Shown in pieces: positions 35,324 to 43,883 of a stretch of 53,719 bases of DNA. A program made the position numbers and the translations under genes. How positions within the stretch are numbered: position 1 is the stretch's first letter; each line of letters opens with the position of its first letter. The notes below the pieces were generated by a model. It was given only the letters and a program-made list of their open reading frames with translations, searched no databases and was not told where the DNA came from. The DNA comes from an uncultured Oscillospiraceae bacterium (GTDB lineage Bacteria > Bacillota > Clostridia > Oscillospirales > Acutalibacteraceae): assembly GCA_902492455.1 (NCBI GenBank), contig CABULH010000023.1:1-53719 (forward strand), written 5' to 3'.

Positions 35324-37873
35324 ATGGGCAAACATGACTACGATATTGATGATATCCTGCTGGAAGCGCAGCTGCTCAAGCAGAGCCGCGGAGAACCGGA
35401 AAAACGGCCCGCGGCATCCGCTGCGCCTGTTGTGCCTCAGACCACCCCTGTGTCTCAGGCGAAACGCGGCGTCAGACCTCCGATGCCGGTGCCGGCGCCG
35501 TTTGTCAGAGGGGGCACAGAACCGTCTCCGGAACCGATTTCTCCGGCTCCATCCGCACCCTCTGCGCCGCAGCCGATTCCTTTAGCACCCCCGGCGGCAC
35601 CGAAACCACAGCCGATTCCACCGGCCGTTCCTGCTGCTCCAAAGATACAGCCGGTGCAGCAGCCCTCCGGCGCTGGACAGCCGGCCGCAGCGGTACGGAC
35701 GAAGACCAAAACCATCGTTGCGCCGCCGGAGGCGGAAACGGAAGATGATGTGCGCATCTATACGCCTGGCAGCCAAAAGGAGGAGCGTTCGGTTCCTCTT
35801 GTTCGTCCTGTCGGAGCAATCCGCCTGGCGCATGAGGATTCCCCCACTCGGGTGGTGGAACTATCAGAAGATATCAGAACAGTTACCAAGGTGACCGCCC
35901 CGTCTCCGGAGAAGGCTGCAGTTGAAGAGATGGACGGACAGCTCAAGATGGATGATTATGTGGGTGAAGAACAGCAGGAAGGGGAATCGGACGAAGACTG
36001 GGAGGGACGTCTGCGGAAGGCTCGCCAGGAGAAGGTCAGCGCCTTCAAGCTGCTGCGAACGGATAAGGAGGATGGTGGATTCAAGCTATCCGGTGACGAT
36101 GAAGAGGTGAATGATCCGGCGGAGGAGCCGGTGATCTACGAAGATGAGGAGCTGGAGGATTATAGCAGCTACGAGGAGACGGAGGCGGTGGCGAATGAGC
36201 TGAACTATCGCCGACGCACCGGCTGGATCACGCTGATCCTCACCAGTGTGGCGGAATGCGCGCTGGTTTGGCTGACCCTGATGTCCTATCTCACTGGTGC
36301 GCCGACCATGGCCCCGCAAATTTTTCTTTCCGTGCACGCATTTCTGCTGCTGGTAATGATGCTGCTCAATCATCGAATGGTGGGGGGCGGTCTAGGGAAT
36401 CTGTTCCGTTTTCAGGCGGATGCGGACAGTGCGGTTTCGGCGGCATCCCTCTTTGCTTTGTTACATACGCTGTTGTTGTTTTTCCATACCGACGCGGTGT
36501 CAGAAGGAAAAGCGCCGCTGTTTGCTTCAGCGGCCGGATTAGGCTTGCTCTTTGGCGCGGTAGGGCGGCAGATGCGTCTGGGACGTATCTGGGAGAATTT
36601 TCGATTCGTCTCCTACCGCGGAGATAAATATGCCGCCCATCGTGTGGAAGATTCTCAAAGCGCAGTGGAAATCGGCCGTTCGGCCGTGGCGCTGGGAGAG
36701 CCGGAGGTGGCGTATTTTAAAAAGGCGGATTTTCTGGAGCATTTTCTGGAGAACTCTTACGGTGATGACGGCAGCGACCGGGCTATGCGGCTGTATGTTC
36801 CCTTGGCGTTGCTGGCCTCCGCTTTGCTGGGGGCAGGCTGTTTCTTCCTGAAAAAAACGGATTTGTGGGGCGCACTGGCTGTTGGAGTGGGTACATTCTG
36901 TATTGCTTCCCCGGTGGCGGCGCTGATGGCTTCCAACTTTCCTTTGCTGAGGGCGGCGAAAAAAGTCCTCCGGCGCGGCGCCATGCTCATTGGCTGGGAT
37001 GCTGTACAGGAGTTCGGCAGCCTCCATGCCGTGGCAGTGGATGCCCAGGATCTTTTTCCAAGCGAAAGTGTGCTGCTTCACGGTATCAAGACCTTTTCCG
37101 GGGCGCGGATTGACGAAGCCCTGTTGGACGCCGCGGCGGTTTCCATTGCCGCAGGCGGACCGCTGGCCGGCGTGTTTCGCCGTGTGATAGAGAACAAGAC
37201 AGACATGCTTTCCCCGGTGGATACCCTGGTTTATGAGCAGGACATGGGCCTCTCCGGCTGGGTAGGTGGCCGCCGGGTGTTGGTTGGCAACCGCCGACTG
37301 CTGGAAAACCATGGGGTGGACGTGCCCTCCCGGGACTACGAGAACCGGTATGCCAAGGGAGAGCGGCAGCTGGTTTATCTTTCCACAGCGGGAGAGCTTT
37401 CCGCCATGTTTGTTGTGAGCTATACGGCGGACGAGGGGATCGCCCAGTCTCTGCACAACCTGGAAAAATGCGGCCTGACGCTGTTGGTGCGCACCTGTGA
37501 CCCCAATGTTACCGAGAATCTGATCTGTGAAACCTTTGAACTGGACAGCTATTACGTGGAGCTGATGGGGGTTACCGCCGGCCGGGCTTATGAGCGGCTG
37601 CGTTCTGCAAAAGATTCTCGGAATCCGGAAGCGCTGCTGGCATCCAACGGTCGACTGGAGGGAATGGTTACCGCTTTGACAGCCTGCCGTCGGCTTCGTT
37701 CTGGTGTCGGATTGGCTGTCGTGGCGCAAATCGTGGGAGCGGCTCTGGGCTTTGGGCTGAATCTTTTTCTGGCTTTTACCACCGGTCTTTCACTGCCTCC
37801 GCTGTATATGCTGGGCTATCTTTTGGGGTGGTCGATCCTCTCGTGGATTTTGCCCGTTTTCCGGAAGGTATAG
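35324..37873 (+). CDS. Catalytically degenerate P-type-ATPase-like membrane protein with a Pro-rich N-terminus
   Basis: 849 residues, ATG after GGAGG. Residues about 25-130 are very Pro/Ala-rich, about 130-285 are acidic, and about 297-545 carry several membrane helices. What follows looks like a heavy-metal P-type ATPase with its catalytic residues lost: VAVDAQDLF at 571-579 stands where the phosphorylation motif DKTGT is expected (Asp573 remains, KTGT does not). VGGRRVLVGNRRLLENHGV (about 647-665) matches the nucleotide-domain signature, and TCD at 724-726 stands for TGD. No TGE and no GDGxND loop are visible, and SPV replaces the CPC-type membrane motif. Two helices close the protein. Probably a membrane pseudoenzyme or regulatory scaffold. 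Confidence 0.75.
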   Translation: MGKHDYDIDDILLEAQLLKQSRGEPEKRPAASAAPVVPQTTPVSQAKRGVRPPMPVPAPFVRGGTEPSPEPISPAPSAPSAPQPIPLAPPAAPKPQPIPPAVPAAPKIQPVQQPSGAGQPAAAVRTKTKTIVAPPEAETEDDVRIYTPGSQKEERSVPLVRPVGAIRLAHEDSPTRVVELSEDIRTVTKVTAPSPEKAAVEEMDGQLKMDDYVGEEQQEGESDEDWEGRLRKARQEKVSAFKLLRTDKEDGGFKLSGDDEEVNDPAEEPVIYEDEELEDYSSYEETEAVANELNYRRRTGWITLILTSVAECALVWLTLMSYLTGAPTMAPQIFLSVHAFLLLVMMLLNHRMVGGGLGNLFRFQADADSAVSAASLFALLHTLLLFFHTDAVSEGKAPLFASAAGLGLLFGAVGRQMRLGRIWENFRFVSYRGDKYAAHRVEDSQSAVEIGRSAVALGEPEVAYFKKADFLEHFLENSYGDDGSDRAMRLYVPLALLASALLGAGCFFLKKTDLWGALAVGVGTFCIASPVAALMASNFPLLRAAKKVLRRGAMLIGWDAVQEFGSLHAVAVDAQDLFPSESVLLHGIKTFSGARIDEALLDAAAVSIAAGGPLAGVFRRVIENKTDMLSPVDTLVYEQDMGLSGWVGGRRVLVGNRRLLENHGVDVPSRDYENRYAKGERQLVYLSTAGELSAMFVVSYTADEGIAQSLHNLEKCGLTLLVRTCDPNVTENLICETFELDSYYVELMGVTAGRAYERLRSAKDSRNPEALLASNGRLEGMVTALTACRRLRSGVGLAVVAQIVGAALGFGLNLFLAFTTGLSLPPLYMLGYLLGWSILSWILPVFRKV

Positions 37874-37909
37874 TTTTTCGTTATAATAAAAATTGGTTAG
37901 ATTGCATAG

Positions 37910-37950
37910 AATCACCCATGTGCTCTTGTGGCAGTGGGTGATTTTTTTTC
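37910..37950 (+). terminator. Intrinsic terminator after the P-type-like gene
   Basis: AATCACCCA (37910-37918) pairs with TGGGTGATT (37935-37943), followed by a long T-run. Confidence 0.85.
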
Positions 37951-37967
37951 TTGTCCGCAGATTTTAG

Positions 37968-37996
37968 TTGAAAAGCAGAGCAGGATAGGATATAAT
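37968..37996 (+). promoter_or_regulatory. SigA promoter for the EF-G-like gene
   Basis: TTGAAA (37968-37973), 17-base spacer, TATAAT (37991-37996); near-consensus and the best promoter in this part of the window. Leader about 90 bases. Confidence 0.75.
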
Positions 37997-38093
37997 TATC
38001 AAAGCGAAGCAATTTGTTTGTGCATATTTTGTACATAATTGCTCACAATCCGTCGAATGCTCTTCGGCTGGATATACGAAAGGGGAATCACAC

Positions 38094-40163
38094 ATGAAAC
38101 AGTACAGCGCCAAAAACATCCGCAATGTCGCCCTGGTGGGCCACGCCGGTACGGGAAAGACCTCGCTGGCTGAAGCCGCCTTCTTTCTATCGGGAAAATC
38201 CGACCGGCTGGGAAAGATTCTGGAAGGCAATACCGTGTGCGATTTTGACCCGGAGGAAATCCGCCGCAAGGCATCCGTTTCCCTGGCATTGCTGCCGGTG
38301 GAGTGGAAGGACACAAAAATGAATCTGCTGGATACCCCCGGTCTTTTTGATTTCTCCGGTGGTATGAGCGAGGGAATCCGGGCCGCCGGCAGCGCGGTGA
38401 TTGTGATTTCCGGTAAAAGCGGCGTTACTGTGGGGGCGGAAAAAGGTTTCCGTGAGGCCCATAAAAAGGGAATTGCCACCCTATTTTTTGTCAACAAAAT
38501 CGACAATGAAAACGCCGATTTTTATAAGGTATTTGAGGAACTGAAAGCTACCTTCGGACCAATGGTCTGCCCCATCGTGGTGCCCTGCTATAAAGAAGGG
38601 GCGCCTACCTGCTATGTTAATCTTCTGGAATACAAGGCCTATACCTACAGCGGCGGCAAGGCTACGGAGGTGCCTATTCCGGATATGGGCCATCGGCTGG
38701 ACGGCCTGCGGACCGCGATTTATGAGGCGGTGGCGGAAACCAGTGAGGAATTGATGGAAAAATATTTTTCCGGGGAAGAGTTCACCCCGGACGAGTTGAT
38801 TCTGGGACTTGCCACCGGTGTGCGCAAGGGGGATATCGCTCCGGTATTCTGCGGTTCCGCCACCGAACTGCAGGCGGTGGATCAGCTGTTGAACGGGATG
38901 ATCTGGCTGGCGCCCTGGGCGGAGAGCGTTGCGGGTGAGCAGGGAACGGACAGCAACGGCAACCCGGTGGAACTTCAGGTGAACGATAACGCGCAGACGG
39001 CAGCGGTGGTATTCAAGACCATCGTGGATCCCTTTGTGGGCAAGCTGCTGTATTTCAAGGTGGTGAGCGGTAAGGTATCCGCCGATTCCACCCTGCTGAA
39101 TATGCGCACCGGCGCTATGGAAAAAATCGGTAAGGTGTATGTGGCTGCCGGTAAAAAGCAGGAGGAGGTTCCCTTTATCGGTGCCGGCGATATCGGCGCA
39201 GTGGCAAAACTAGCCTCCACCAACACCGGCGATACCTTGTGCGCCCCGGCGCGTCCGGTGGTGCTGCCGGGAGTCTCTTATGAGGAGCCCAGCCTTTCTA
39301 TGGCTGTCTTCGCCAAGAAAAAGGGTGACGAAGAAAAGATCGCCTCCGGCTTGAGCCGACTGATGGAGGAGGATCCCACCATCCTGGTGACCACTAACAA
39401 AGAAACCCATGAGATGATTCTGTCCGGCCTGGGAGAACAGCAGTTGGATGTCATTGTCTCCAAGCTGAAGAGCAAGTTCGGCGTGGATGTGGAACTGGCG
39501 GCTCCCAAGGTGCCCTATCGGGAGACCATCCGGAAAAAGGTCAAAGTTCAGGGACGGCATAAAAAGCAATCGGGCGGTCATGGTCAGTTCGGCGATATTT
39601 GGGTGGAATTTGAACCCTGCGACAGCGAGGAACTGGTGTTTGAAGAGACCGTGTTCGGCGGCGCGGTGCCTAAGAACTATTTTCCGGCCGTGGAGAAGGG
39701 GCTGCGGGAAAGCGCCCGCCGCGGTGTGCTTGCCGGATTCCCCATGGTGGGGGTGAAGGCCACGCTGGTGGATGGCTCCTACCATCCGGTGGATTCCTCG
39801 GAAATGGCTTTTAAAACAGCTGCCAATCTGGCCTATAAAGCAGGAATTCCTCAGGCTGGGCCGGTGCTGCTGGAGCCTTATGCCAATCTGAAGGTATATG
39901 TACCCAGCGATTATACCGGGGATATCATGGGGGATATCAATAAACGCCGCGGCCGGGTATTGGGCATGAATCCTTCGGAAGAGGACGGCCTGACCTGTAT
40001 CGAGGCGGAGGTGCCCATGGCGGAAACAGGAGATTACTCCACCATGCTCCGCTCTCTGACCCAAGGGCGCGGCTATTTCCGGCAGGCCTTCGAGCGGTAT
40101 GAGGAAGCGCCGATGAATGTGGCGCAGAAAGTCATTGAAACCTATAAATCCGAAGAAGAATAA
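38094..40163 (+). CDS. Elongation factor G-like translational GTPase
   Basis: 689 residues. The GTPase elements are visible: P-loop GHAGTGKT (16-23), DTPG (80-83) and NKID (134-137), then the EF-G domains II-V. The G2 switch I region normally includes RGITI; here it reads EEIRRKASVSLALLPVEW, typical of a second EF-G subgroup. Such paralogues may assist ribosome recycling or replace EF-G under some conditions. It is not a tetracycline-resistance protein by visible features, but that is not excluded. It has its own promoter and terminator. The usual fusA is not in the window, as it lies near rpsL in most genomes. Confidence 0.9.
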   Translation: MKQYSAKNIRNVALVGHAGTGKTSLAEAAFFLSGKSDRLGKILEGNTVCDFDPEEIRRKASVSLALLPVEWKDTKMNLLDTPGLFDFSGGMSEGIRAAGSAVIVISGKSGVTVGAEKGFREAHKKGIATLFFVNKIDNENADFYKVFEELKATFGPMVCPIVVPCYKEGAPTCYVNLLEYKAYTYSGGKATEVPIPDMGHRLDGLRTAIYEAVAETSEELMEKYFSGEEFTPDELILGLATGVRKGDIAPVFCGSATELQAVDQLLNGMIWLAPWAESVAGEQGTDSNGNPVELQVNDNAQTAAVVFKTIVDPFVGKLLYFKVVSGKVSADSTLLNMRTGAMEKIGKVYVAAGKKQEEVPFIGAGDIGAVAKLASTNTGDTLCAPARPVVLPGVSYEEPSLSMAVFAKKKGDEEKIASGLSRLMEEDPTILVTTNKETHEMILSGLGEQQLDVIVSKLKSKFGVDVELAAPKVPYRETIRKKVKVQGRHKKQSGGHGQFGDIWVEFEPCDSEELVFEETVFGGAVPKNYFPAVEKGLRESARRGVLAGFPMVGVKATLVDGSYHPVDSSEMAFKTAANLAYKAGIPQAGPVLLEPYANLKVYVPSDYTGDIMGDINKRRGRVLGMNPSEEDGLTCIEAEVPMAETGDYSTMLRSLTQGRGYFRQAFERYEEAPMNVAQKVIETYKSEEE

Positions 40164-40169
40164 GCAGAT

Positions 40170-40210
40170 AAACAAAATGGGCGCCGTTTTGACGGCCGCC
40201 CATTTTGTTT
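40170..40210 (+). terminator. Terminator after the EF-G-like gene
   Basis: 14-bp arms (40170-40183, 40197-40210) that continue pairing inward, ending in TTTTGTTT. Confidence 0.85.
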
Positions 40211-40330
40211 ATCCAGACTGCTTCATCAGTTTTCATGATTGTCTCAGTAAAAATTCTCATAAAAAGTGCGACTTTTAGGACAGCTGCGCGACTACAAGAA
40301 GGAATGTATTCCAGGCTAGGGGGGCGGATA

Positions 40331-40885
40331 ATGGACTATCGGCAGGCGGAAGAAGATTACAGGCGATTTCTGCAGGGAGATGAAGAAGCCTTTTCCCGTA
40401 TTGTGTTGGCCTACCGTGCTCCGATAACCGCCTTTATCGGACGTTTGATCAACGGCGGCGCCGATGCGGAGGATTTGGCGGCGGATGTGTTTGTGGAGCT
40501 GCTGGAACATCCGGGAAGGTATCGGTTTCAAAGCAGTCTGAAAACCTATCTGTTTGCCATCGCCCATCATCGAACCATGGATTACCTGCGGAGGAGCAAA
40601 CGGGAATGCAGCCTTGACCCGGCGGTAATCCTCACCTCGGAACAAGGGCCGGAAAAACGGCTGCTGGATGAGGAGTATCGTCATCAGGTTCAGGCGGCTT
40701 GGGATAATCTCAAGGCGGAATACCGCATGGCTGTATATCTTACGGCGGTGGAGGAGATGTCCTACAAAGCAGCAGCTCAGGTCATGAGAAAAACCGTCCG
40801 GCAGATCCGGGATTACTGCCGCCGGGGACGGCAGCAGCTCCGGAGAGAAACGACGGAAAAGATCGGGCGAGAAAGGGTGAAATAA
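40331..40885 (+). CDS. ECF-type RNA polymerase sigma factor
   Basis: 184 residues from ATG 40331, chosen for AGGGGGG 7-8 bases upstream; a longer frame from 40205 has no site and reads the terminator. Region 2 is at about 20-85 (DAEDLAADVFVELLEHPGRY; TYLFAIAHHRTMDYLRR). Region 4 is at about 120-175 (YRMAVYLTAVEEMSYKAAAQVM; RQIRDYCRRGRQQL). It ends with TAA immediately touching the ATG of the next gene, so they are translated as a pair; that neighbour is probably its membrane-bound anti-sigma factor. A cell-envelope or stress signal is the likely input. Confidence 0.9.
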   Translation: MDYRQAEEDYRRFLQGDEEAFSRIVLAYRAPITAFIGRLINGGADAEDLAADVFVELLEHPGRYRFQSSLKTYLFAIAHHRTMDYLRRSKRECSLDPAVILTSEQGPEKRLLDEEYRHQVQAAWDNLKAEYRMAVYLTAVEEMSYKAAAQVMRKTVRQIRDYCRRGRQQLRRETTEKIGRERVK

Positions 40886-42139
40886 ATGCGCAGCGATGAA
40901 GAATTTATCGCCTATGTGTGGGAGAAGTACCGGCTAAGGCAAAAGAAGAGTGAGGGAAAAGCATCGGAAATAGTGAAAGAGGGAACGGCGGAGTACCAAT
41001 ATCATCAGACGAATAAAACGCCGCATCGCCGGTGGATAGGATGGAGTGCGGCGGCAGGAGTGGCGGTGCTGGCTGCCGCCGTGATAGGCGGGGCGCTTTT
41101 TGGTCCACGGATATGGACGATGGGGGATAGAGACAGCGCGTCGGCCGAATCTTCTCAAGCTGTCTCTCAGGAGACTTCGGCCACAGAGCAGCTGGGAAAC
41201 GATTGGGAGCACACCGCGCTGGCTTTGTGGTATCGTCGCATCAGCGATGGTTATCGACCGGAGGGGGACTGCCGCCCCACTGTTATCACCGGCCCCCAGG
41301 CGCTGGAGACACACATGCAGGCGGTGGACATGGAGGCACAGGACAGCGGCCGGGCGGTTTCCGACCGGAAGGTGCAGCAGGATTTGTCGGTGCTTGTAAG
41401 CTGCCGGTTCCCCGAAGATGGAGAGGCTGGGAGGATTTTCGACGAGGAATTTTTCGGAAGAAGGGACCTGCTGGTGATCGAATATACCGGCAGATGGAGC
41501 TTTCCGCTGCTGCAAAGCTATACGCTTTTCAGCAGACAGGGGAAGATTACCCTGGATCTGAACGCTTTTGCACGGATGCAGACGGAGGAGTCCTCCTATT
41601 GGCAGCTGTTTATCCCGGTGCCCAAGGGAACATTGATAAGACCGGAGGGTTTCACTTTGGAGATCGGCAGGCACAGCGCTGTTGTACAAAGGTTGGAAAC
41701 GGGCTTCCTGGGCACCGGAGAAGTGTTGGTTACAAAGCCTTATCTGGTGGGGTCTTTCCAGGAATTGGACGAACTGCTGAATCAATGGAGACAGGGGGCC
41801 GCCGGGCCTGTGGATACGAATGCAGCTGAAAGAATAGCAGAATGGCAGGCAGAGTACAATGAAGACTTTTTCCGGGAGTATGATTTGGTTTTGTTTTCTC
41901 TGACCGAGGGCTCTTCTTCCATTTACCATCAGGTAGACGTTAGGAATCCTGCCAGGCCGGTGATTGGGCGGTATGTCAAGCAGACAGGAACAGACGGAGA
42001 TGGGAAGCCAATTGGTTATATGCTGGCTGATTTGGCTGGCTACGCCTTCTTTATGGAGGTGCCCAAGGGGGTGCTGACTTCGGCGGAAGAGATTCAGATA
42101 GAAGTGAGCAAGGAAATCATAATAGCAGAAATAGGGTAA
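40886..42139 (+). CDS. Membrane-bound partner of the sigma factor with a duplicated extracellular domain
   Basis: 417 residues, starting at the base after the sigma factor stop. Residues 1-50 are basic and cytoplasmic, a helix spans about 51-73 and the remainder is extracellular. That part has two related copies of a domain of about 110-130 residues: DEEFFGRRDLLVIEYTG...FIPVPKG near 180-255, and NEDFFREYDLVLFSLTEG...FMEVPKG near 327-395. Similar domains appear in other Firmicute lipoproteins, but I cannot name the family. By position it is an anti-sigma or sensor protein; the short N-terminal segment lacks a recognisable zinc-binding motif, so the anti-sigma role is inference. Confidence 0.75.
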   Translation: MRSDEEFIAYVWEKYRLRQKKSEGKASEIVKEGTAEYQYHQTNKTPHRRWIGWSAAAGVAVLAAAVIGGALFGPRIWTMGDRDSASAESSQAVSQETSATEQLGNDWEHTALALWYRRISDGYRPEGDCRPTVITGPQALETHMQAVDMEAQDSGRAVSDRKVQQDLSVLVSCRFPEDGEAGRIFDEEFFGRRDLLVIEYTGRWSFPLLQSYTLFSRQGKITLDLNAFARMQTEESSYWQLFIPVPKGTLIRPEGFTLEIGRHSAVVQRLETGFLGTGEVLVTKPYLVGSFQELDELLNQWRQGAAGPVDTNAAERIAEWQAEYNEDFFREYDLVLFSLTEGSSSIYHQVDVRNPARPVIGRYVKQTGTDGDGKPIGYMLADLAGYAFFMEVPKGVLTSAEEIQIEVSKEIIIAEIG

Positions 42140-42149
42140 AATGAAGTGA

Positions 42150-42187
42150 AAAAAGCCGCAAAACGCGTGAGCGTTTTGCGGCTTTTT
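42150..42187. terminator. 17-bp bidirectional terminator
   Basis: Perfect arms 42150-42166 and 42171-42187 with loop GTGA. T-runs on both sides let it serve the sigma/anti-sigma pair and the convergent small gene. Confidence 0.92.
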
Positions 42188-42195
42188 GAGTAGCC

Positions 42196-42450
42196 TTATT
42201 TTTCTTCGGTGTTGCCGTACAGATTCAAACGGAACAAACGGGTCTCATCCTCCGGATCCTTGCAGATCACGGTGGCCTCGCCTACAGTACCCCAATCGAT
42301 CGCACTGGACAGCGCCAGAAGCTGGGTCAGCCGGCTTTTCAGATTGAGTACGTCTCCGTCCGGGGTCTCCAGAAAAACATCCCCCTTGGCAGTAGAGGCG
42401 AATTCGATCAGCTTATTGAAGTCAAATCCATGAATCTTGAATCCTGCCAT
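42196..42450 (-). CDS. Small conserved-looking protein of unknown function
   Basis: 84 residues, ATG preceded by AAAGGAG on the minus strand. It has an acidic profile and a regular alpha/beta pattern (GFDFNKLIEFASTAKGDVFLE; LLALSSAIDWGTVGEATVI) with no signal, no membrane segment and no cysteine motif. I recall similar small proteins in related Clostridia but cannot name the family. It sits between the sigma-factor unit and the heat-shock operon, on the opposite strand. Confidence 0.65.
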   Translation of the reverse strand: MAGFKIHGFDFNKLIEFASTAKGDVFLETPDGDVLNLKSRLTQLLALSSAIDWGTVGEATVICKDPEDETRLFRLNLYGNTEEK

Positions 42451-42705
42451 CGTTATCTAGCTCCTTTCCATGGCGGGAAACCTTACGTTGGTTTCCCTAT
42501 ACCTCCTATATTATATACAGGAAATGGAAATTTATCAACAATCAAAATGCCGAAGTTTACGAACATGCCCCGTGTAATCTGTATGCTCTGTATGATATAG
42601 ATGCTTGGTAATGTGGAATTTTCACAAAACAAAAAGCTGTAAAATCCAAGAGTGATAAGGATAAAGAAAGAAGGGCATTTTAACAAAAGATTCACAATTA
42701 TCTTA

Positions 42706-42734
42706 TTGACATCAGACCGCAGGAATGATAAATT
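42706..42734 (+). promoter_or_regulatory. SigA promoter of the hrcA operon
   Basis: TTGACA (42706-42711), 17-base spacer, TAAATT (42729-42734), with TGA before the -10. The CIRCE element lies just downstream around the start of transcription, the expected arrangement for HrcA repression. Confidence 0.75.
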
Positions 42735-42745
42735 ATAGATGTTGG

Positions 42746-42772
42746 TTAGCACTCAAAGATTAAGAGTGCTAA
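42746..42772 (+). promoter_or_regulatory. CIRCE operator (HrcA binding site)
   Basis: The consensus TTAGCACTC (42746-42754), N9, GAGTGCTAA (42764-42772) is perfect. HrcA, folded with help from GroEL, binds it and represses the operon; heat relieves repression. Confidence 0.97.
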
Positions 42773-42835
42773 AATCGACAGAGGCGGAGAAAAGTTGTCA
42801 GTCTCTCTGATTGTGGGAGGAAAGGAAGGTACAAA

Positions 42836-43870
42836 ATGGATCTGGGCGAACGCAAACAGAAAATTCTAACCGCCATTATTGAAGCCTATATCCAGAGCGG
42901 CGAACCGGTGGGTTCCAAGACTGTGGTGGAAAAGCTGGATAATGCCGTATCTTCCGCCACGATCCGCAACGAAATGGCCGAGTTGTCTTCCATGGGATTT
43001 TTGGAGCAGCCTCACACATCGGCCGGGCGAATTCCCACAGCTCAGGCTTTTCGTTTGTATATCGATAAGCTGATGAAACGCCGTCGTTTGGCGGAAGAGG
43101 CCCAACGGGAACTGGACGAACTGCTCAAAAGCTCTGCCAGCGATCCGGAGCGGTTGATTGAAGAGGCTTCACAGGCGCTGGCCGCCACCACGGGCTGTGC
43201 TGCGGTAACCACCACCCCGGATCAGCAAAGCGCCTCAATTCGGCGGATTGAGGTTATGCGGGTGTCTCCCCGTAGCGCGGCGTTACTGCTAATGACGAAC
43301 GTGGGCGTGTTGCGCAGCCGGATGTGCCGGTTTGATTTCGACGTGGACGGAGAACTGCTGCAGAAACTGTCCAACGCGCTGACCGACGCCTTTATCGGCT
43401 TGCCGCTGACCGGTGTGGGTCTGCCTCAGGTGCAGGGGCTGCTGGTATCTCTGGGGGAATACGGATTAATCTGCGCCCCGGCGCTGACCGCTTTTTATGA
43501 ACTGGTACAGGAGGCGGCGGAAGCGGACGTCATGCTCAGCGGACAGCTCAATTTGCTGCGTCATCCGGATTATCAGCTGGAGCGCGCCAGGTCGCTGCTG
43601 GATTTTCTGGCTCGCCGGGAGCTGTTGGCGGATATGCTCACTGCTCATCCAGGCGGTTTGCGGGTGGTGCTGGGCAATGAAAGTCATCGCCCGGAGCTGG
43701 ACGGCTCCAGCATCATCGTCACCCGTTATTTGTTGGGGGACGGGGCGGATGGTTCTATCGGCATTATCGGTCCCCTGCGGATGGATTATGCCGCGGCGAT
43801 CCCGCGGCTGGAATATATCGCCAAGGCCGTCGGCCGTTTGCTGACGGAGTTGATGGATAATGAAAATTAA
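42836..43870 (+). CDS. hrcA: Heat-inducible transcriptional repressor HrcA
   Basis: 344 residues, after GGAGGAAAGGAAGG. The winged-helix N-terminus is at about 1-75 (GSKTVVEKLDNAVSSATIRN; GFLEQPHTSAGRIPT), followed by the GAF-like domain (GGLRVVLGNES near 275; GSIGIIGPLRMDYA near 303). It represses its own operon through the CIRCE element 60 bases upstream. First gene of the classic Firmicute order hrcA-grpE-dnaK-dnaJ. Its end overlaps the possible ATG of grpE. Confidence 0.96.
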   Translation: MDLGERKQKILTAIIEAYIQSGEPVGSKTVVEKLDNAVSSATIRNEMAELSSMGFLEQPHTSAGRIPTAQAFRLYIDKLMKRRRLAEEAQRELDELLKSSASDPERLIEEASQALAATTGCAAVTTTPDQQSASIRRIEVMRVSPRSAALLLMTNVGVLRSRMCRFDFDVDGELLQKLSNALTDAFIGLPLTGVGLPQVQGLLVSLGEYGLICAPALTAFYELVQEAAEADVMLSGQLNLLRHPDYQLERARSLLDFLARRELLADMLTAHPGGLRVVLGNESHRPELDGSSIIVTRYLLGDGADGSIGIIGPLRMDYAAAIPRLEYIAKAVGRLLTELMDNEN

Positions 43871-43883
43871 GGAGGCCGTACCC

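Larger units (their letters stand above)
42451..42835. other. Control region of the heat-shock operon
   Basis: 385 bases with no credible gene. The right part holds the SigA promoter (42706-42734) and the CIRCE operator (42746-42772). The middle (about 42530-42700) is AT-rich and shows nothing else. Confidence 0.6.

Noticed and set aside
38094..40163. Tetracycline ribosomal protection protein
   Set aside because: The switch I and overall motifs fit the EF-G-like subgroup better, and nothing nearby suggests a resistance cassette.
40205..40330. Upstream extension of the sigma factor
   Set aside because: The frame begins inside the EF-G terminator and the ATG at 40331 has the ribosome site and the family N-terminus.
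42483..42752. 89-codon minus-strand frame in the heat-shock control region
   Set aside because: It would cover the CIRCE element and SigA promoter and has no ribosome site.
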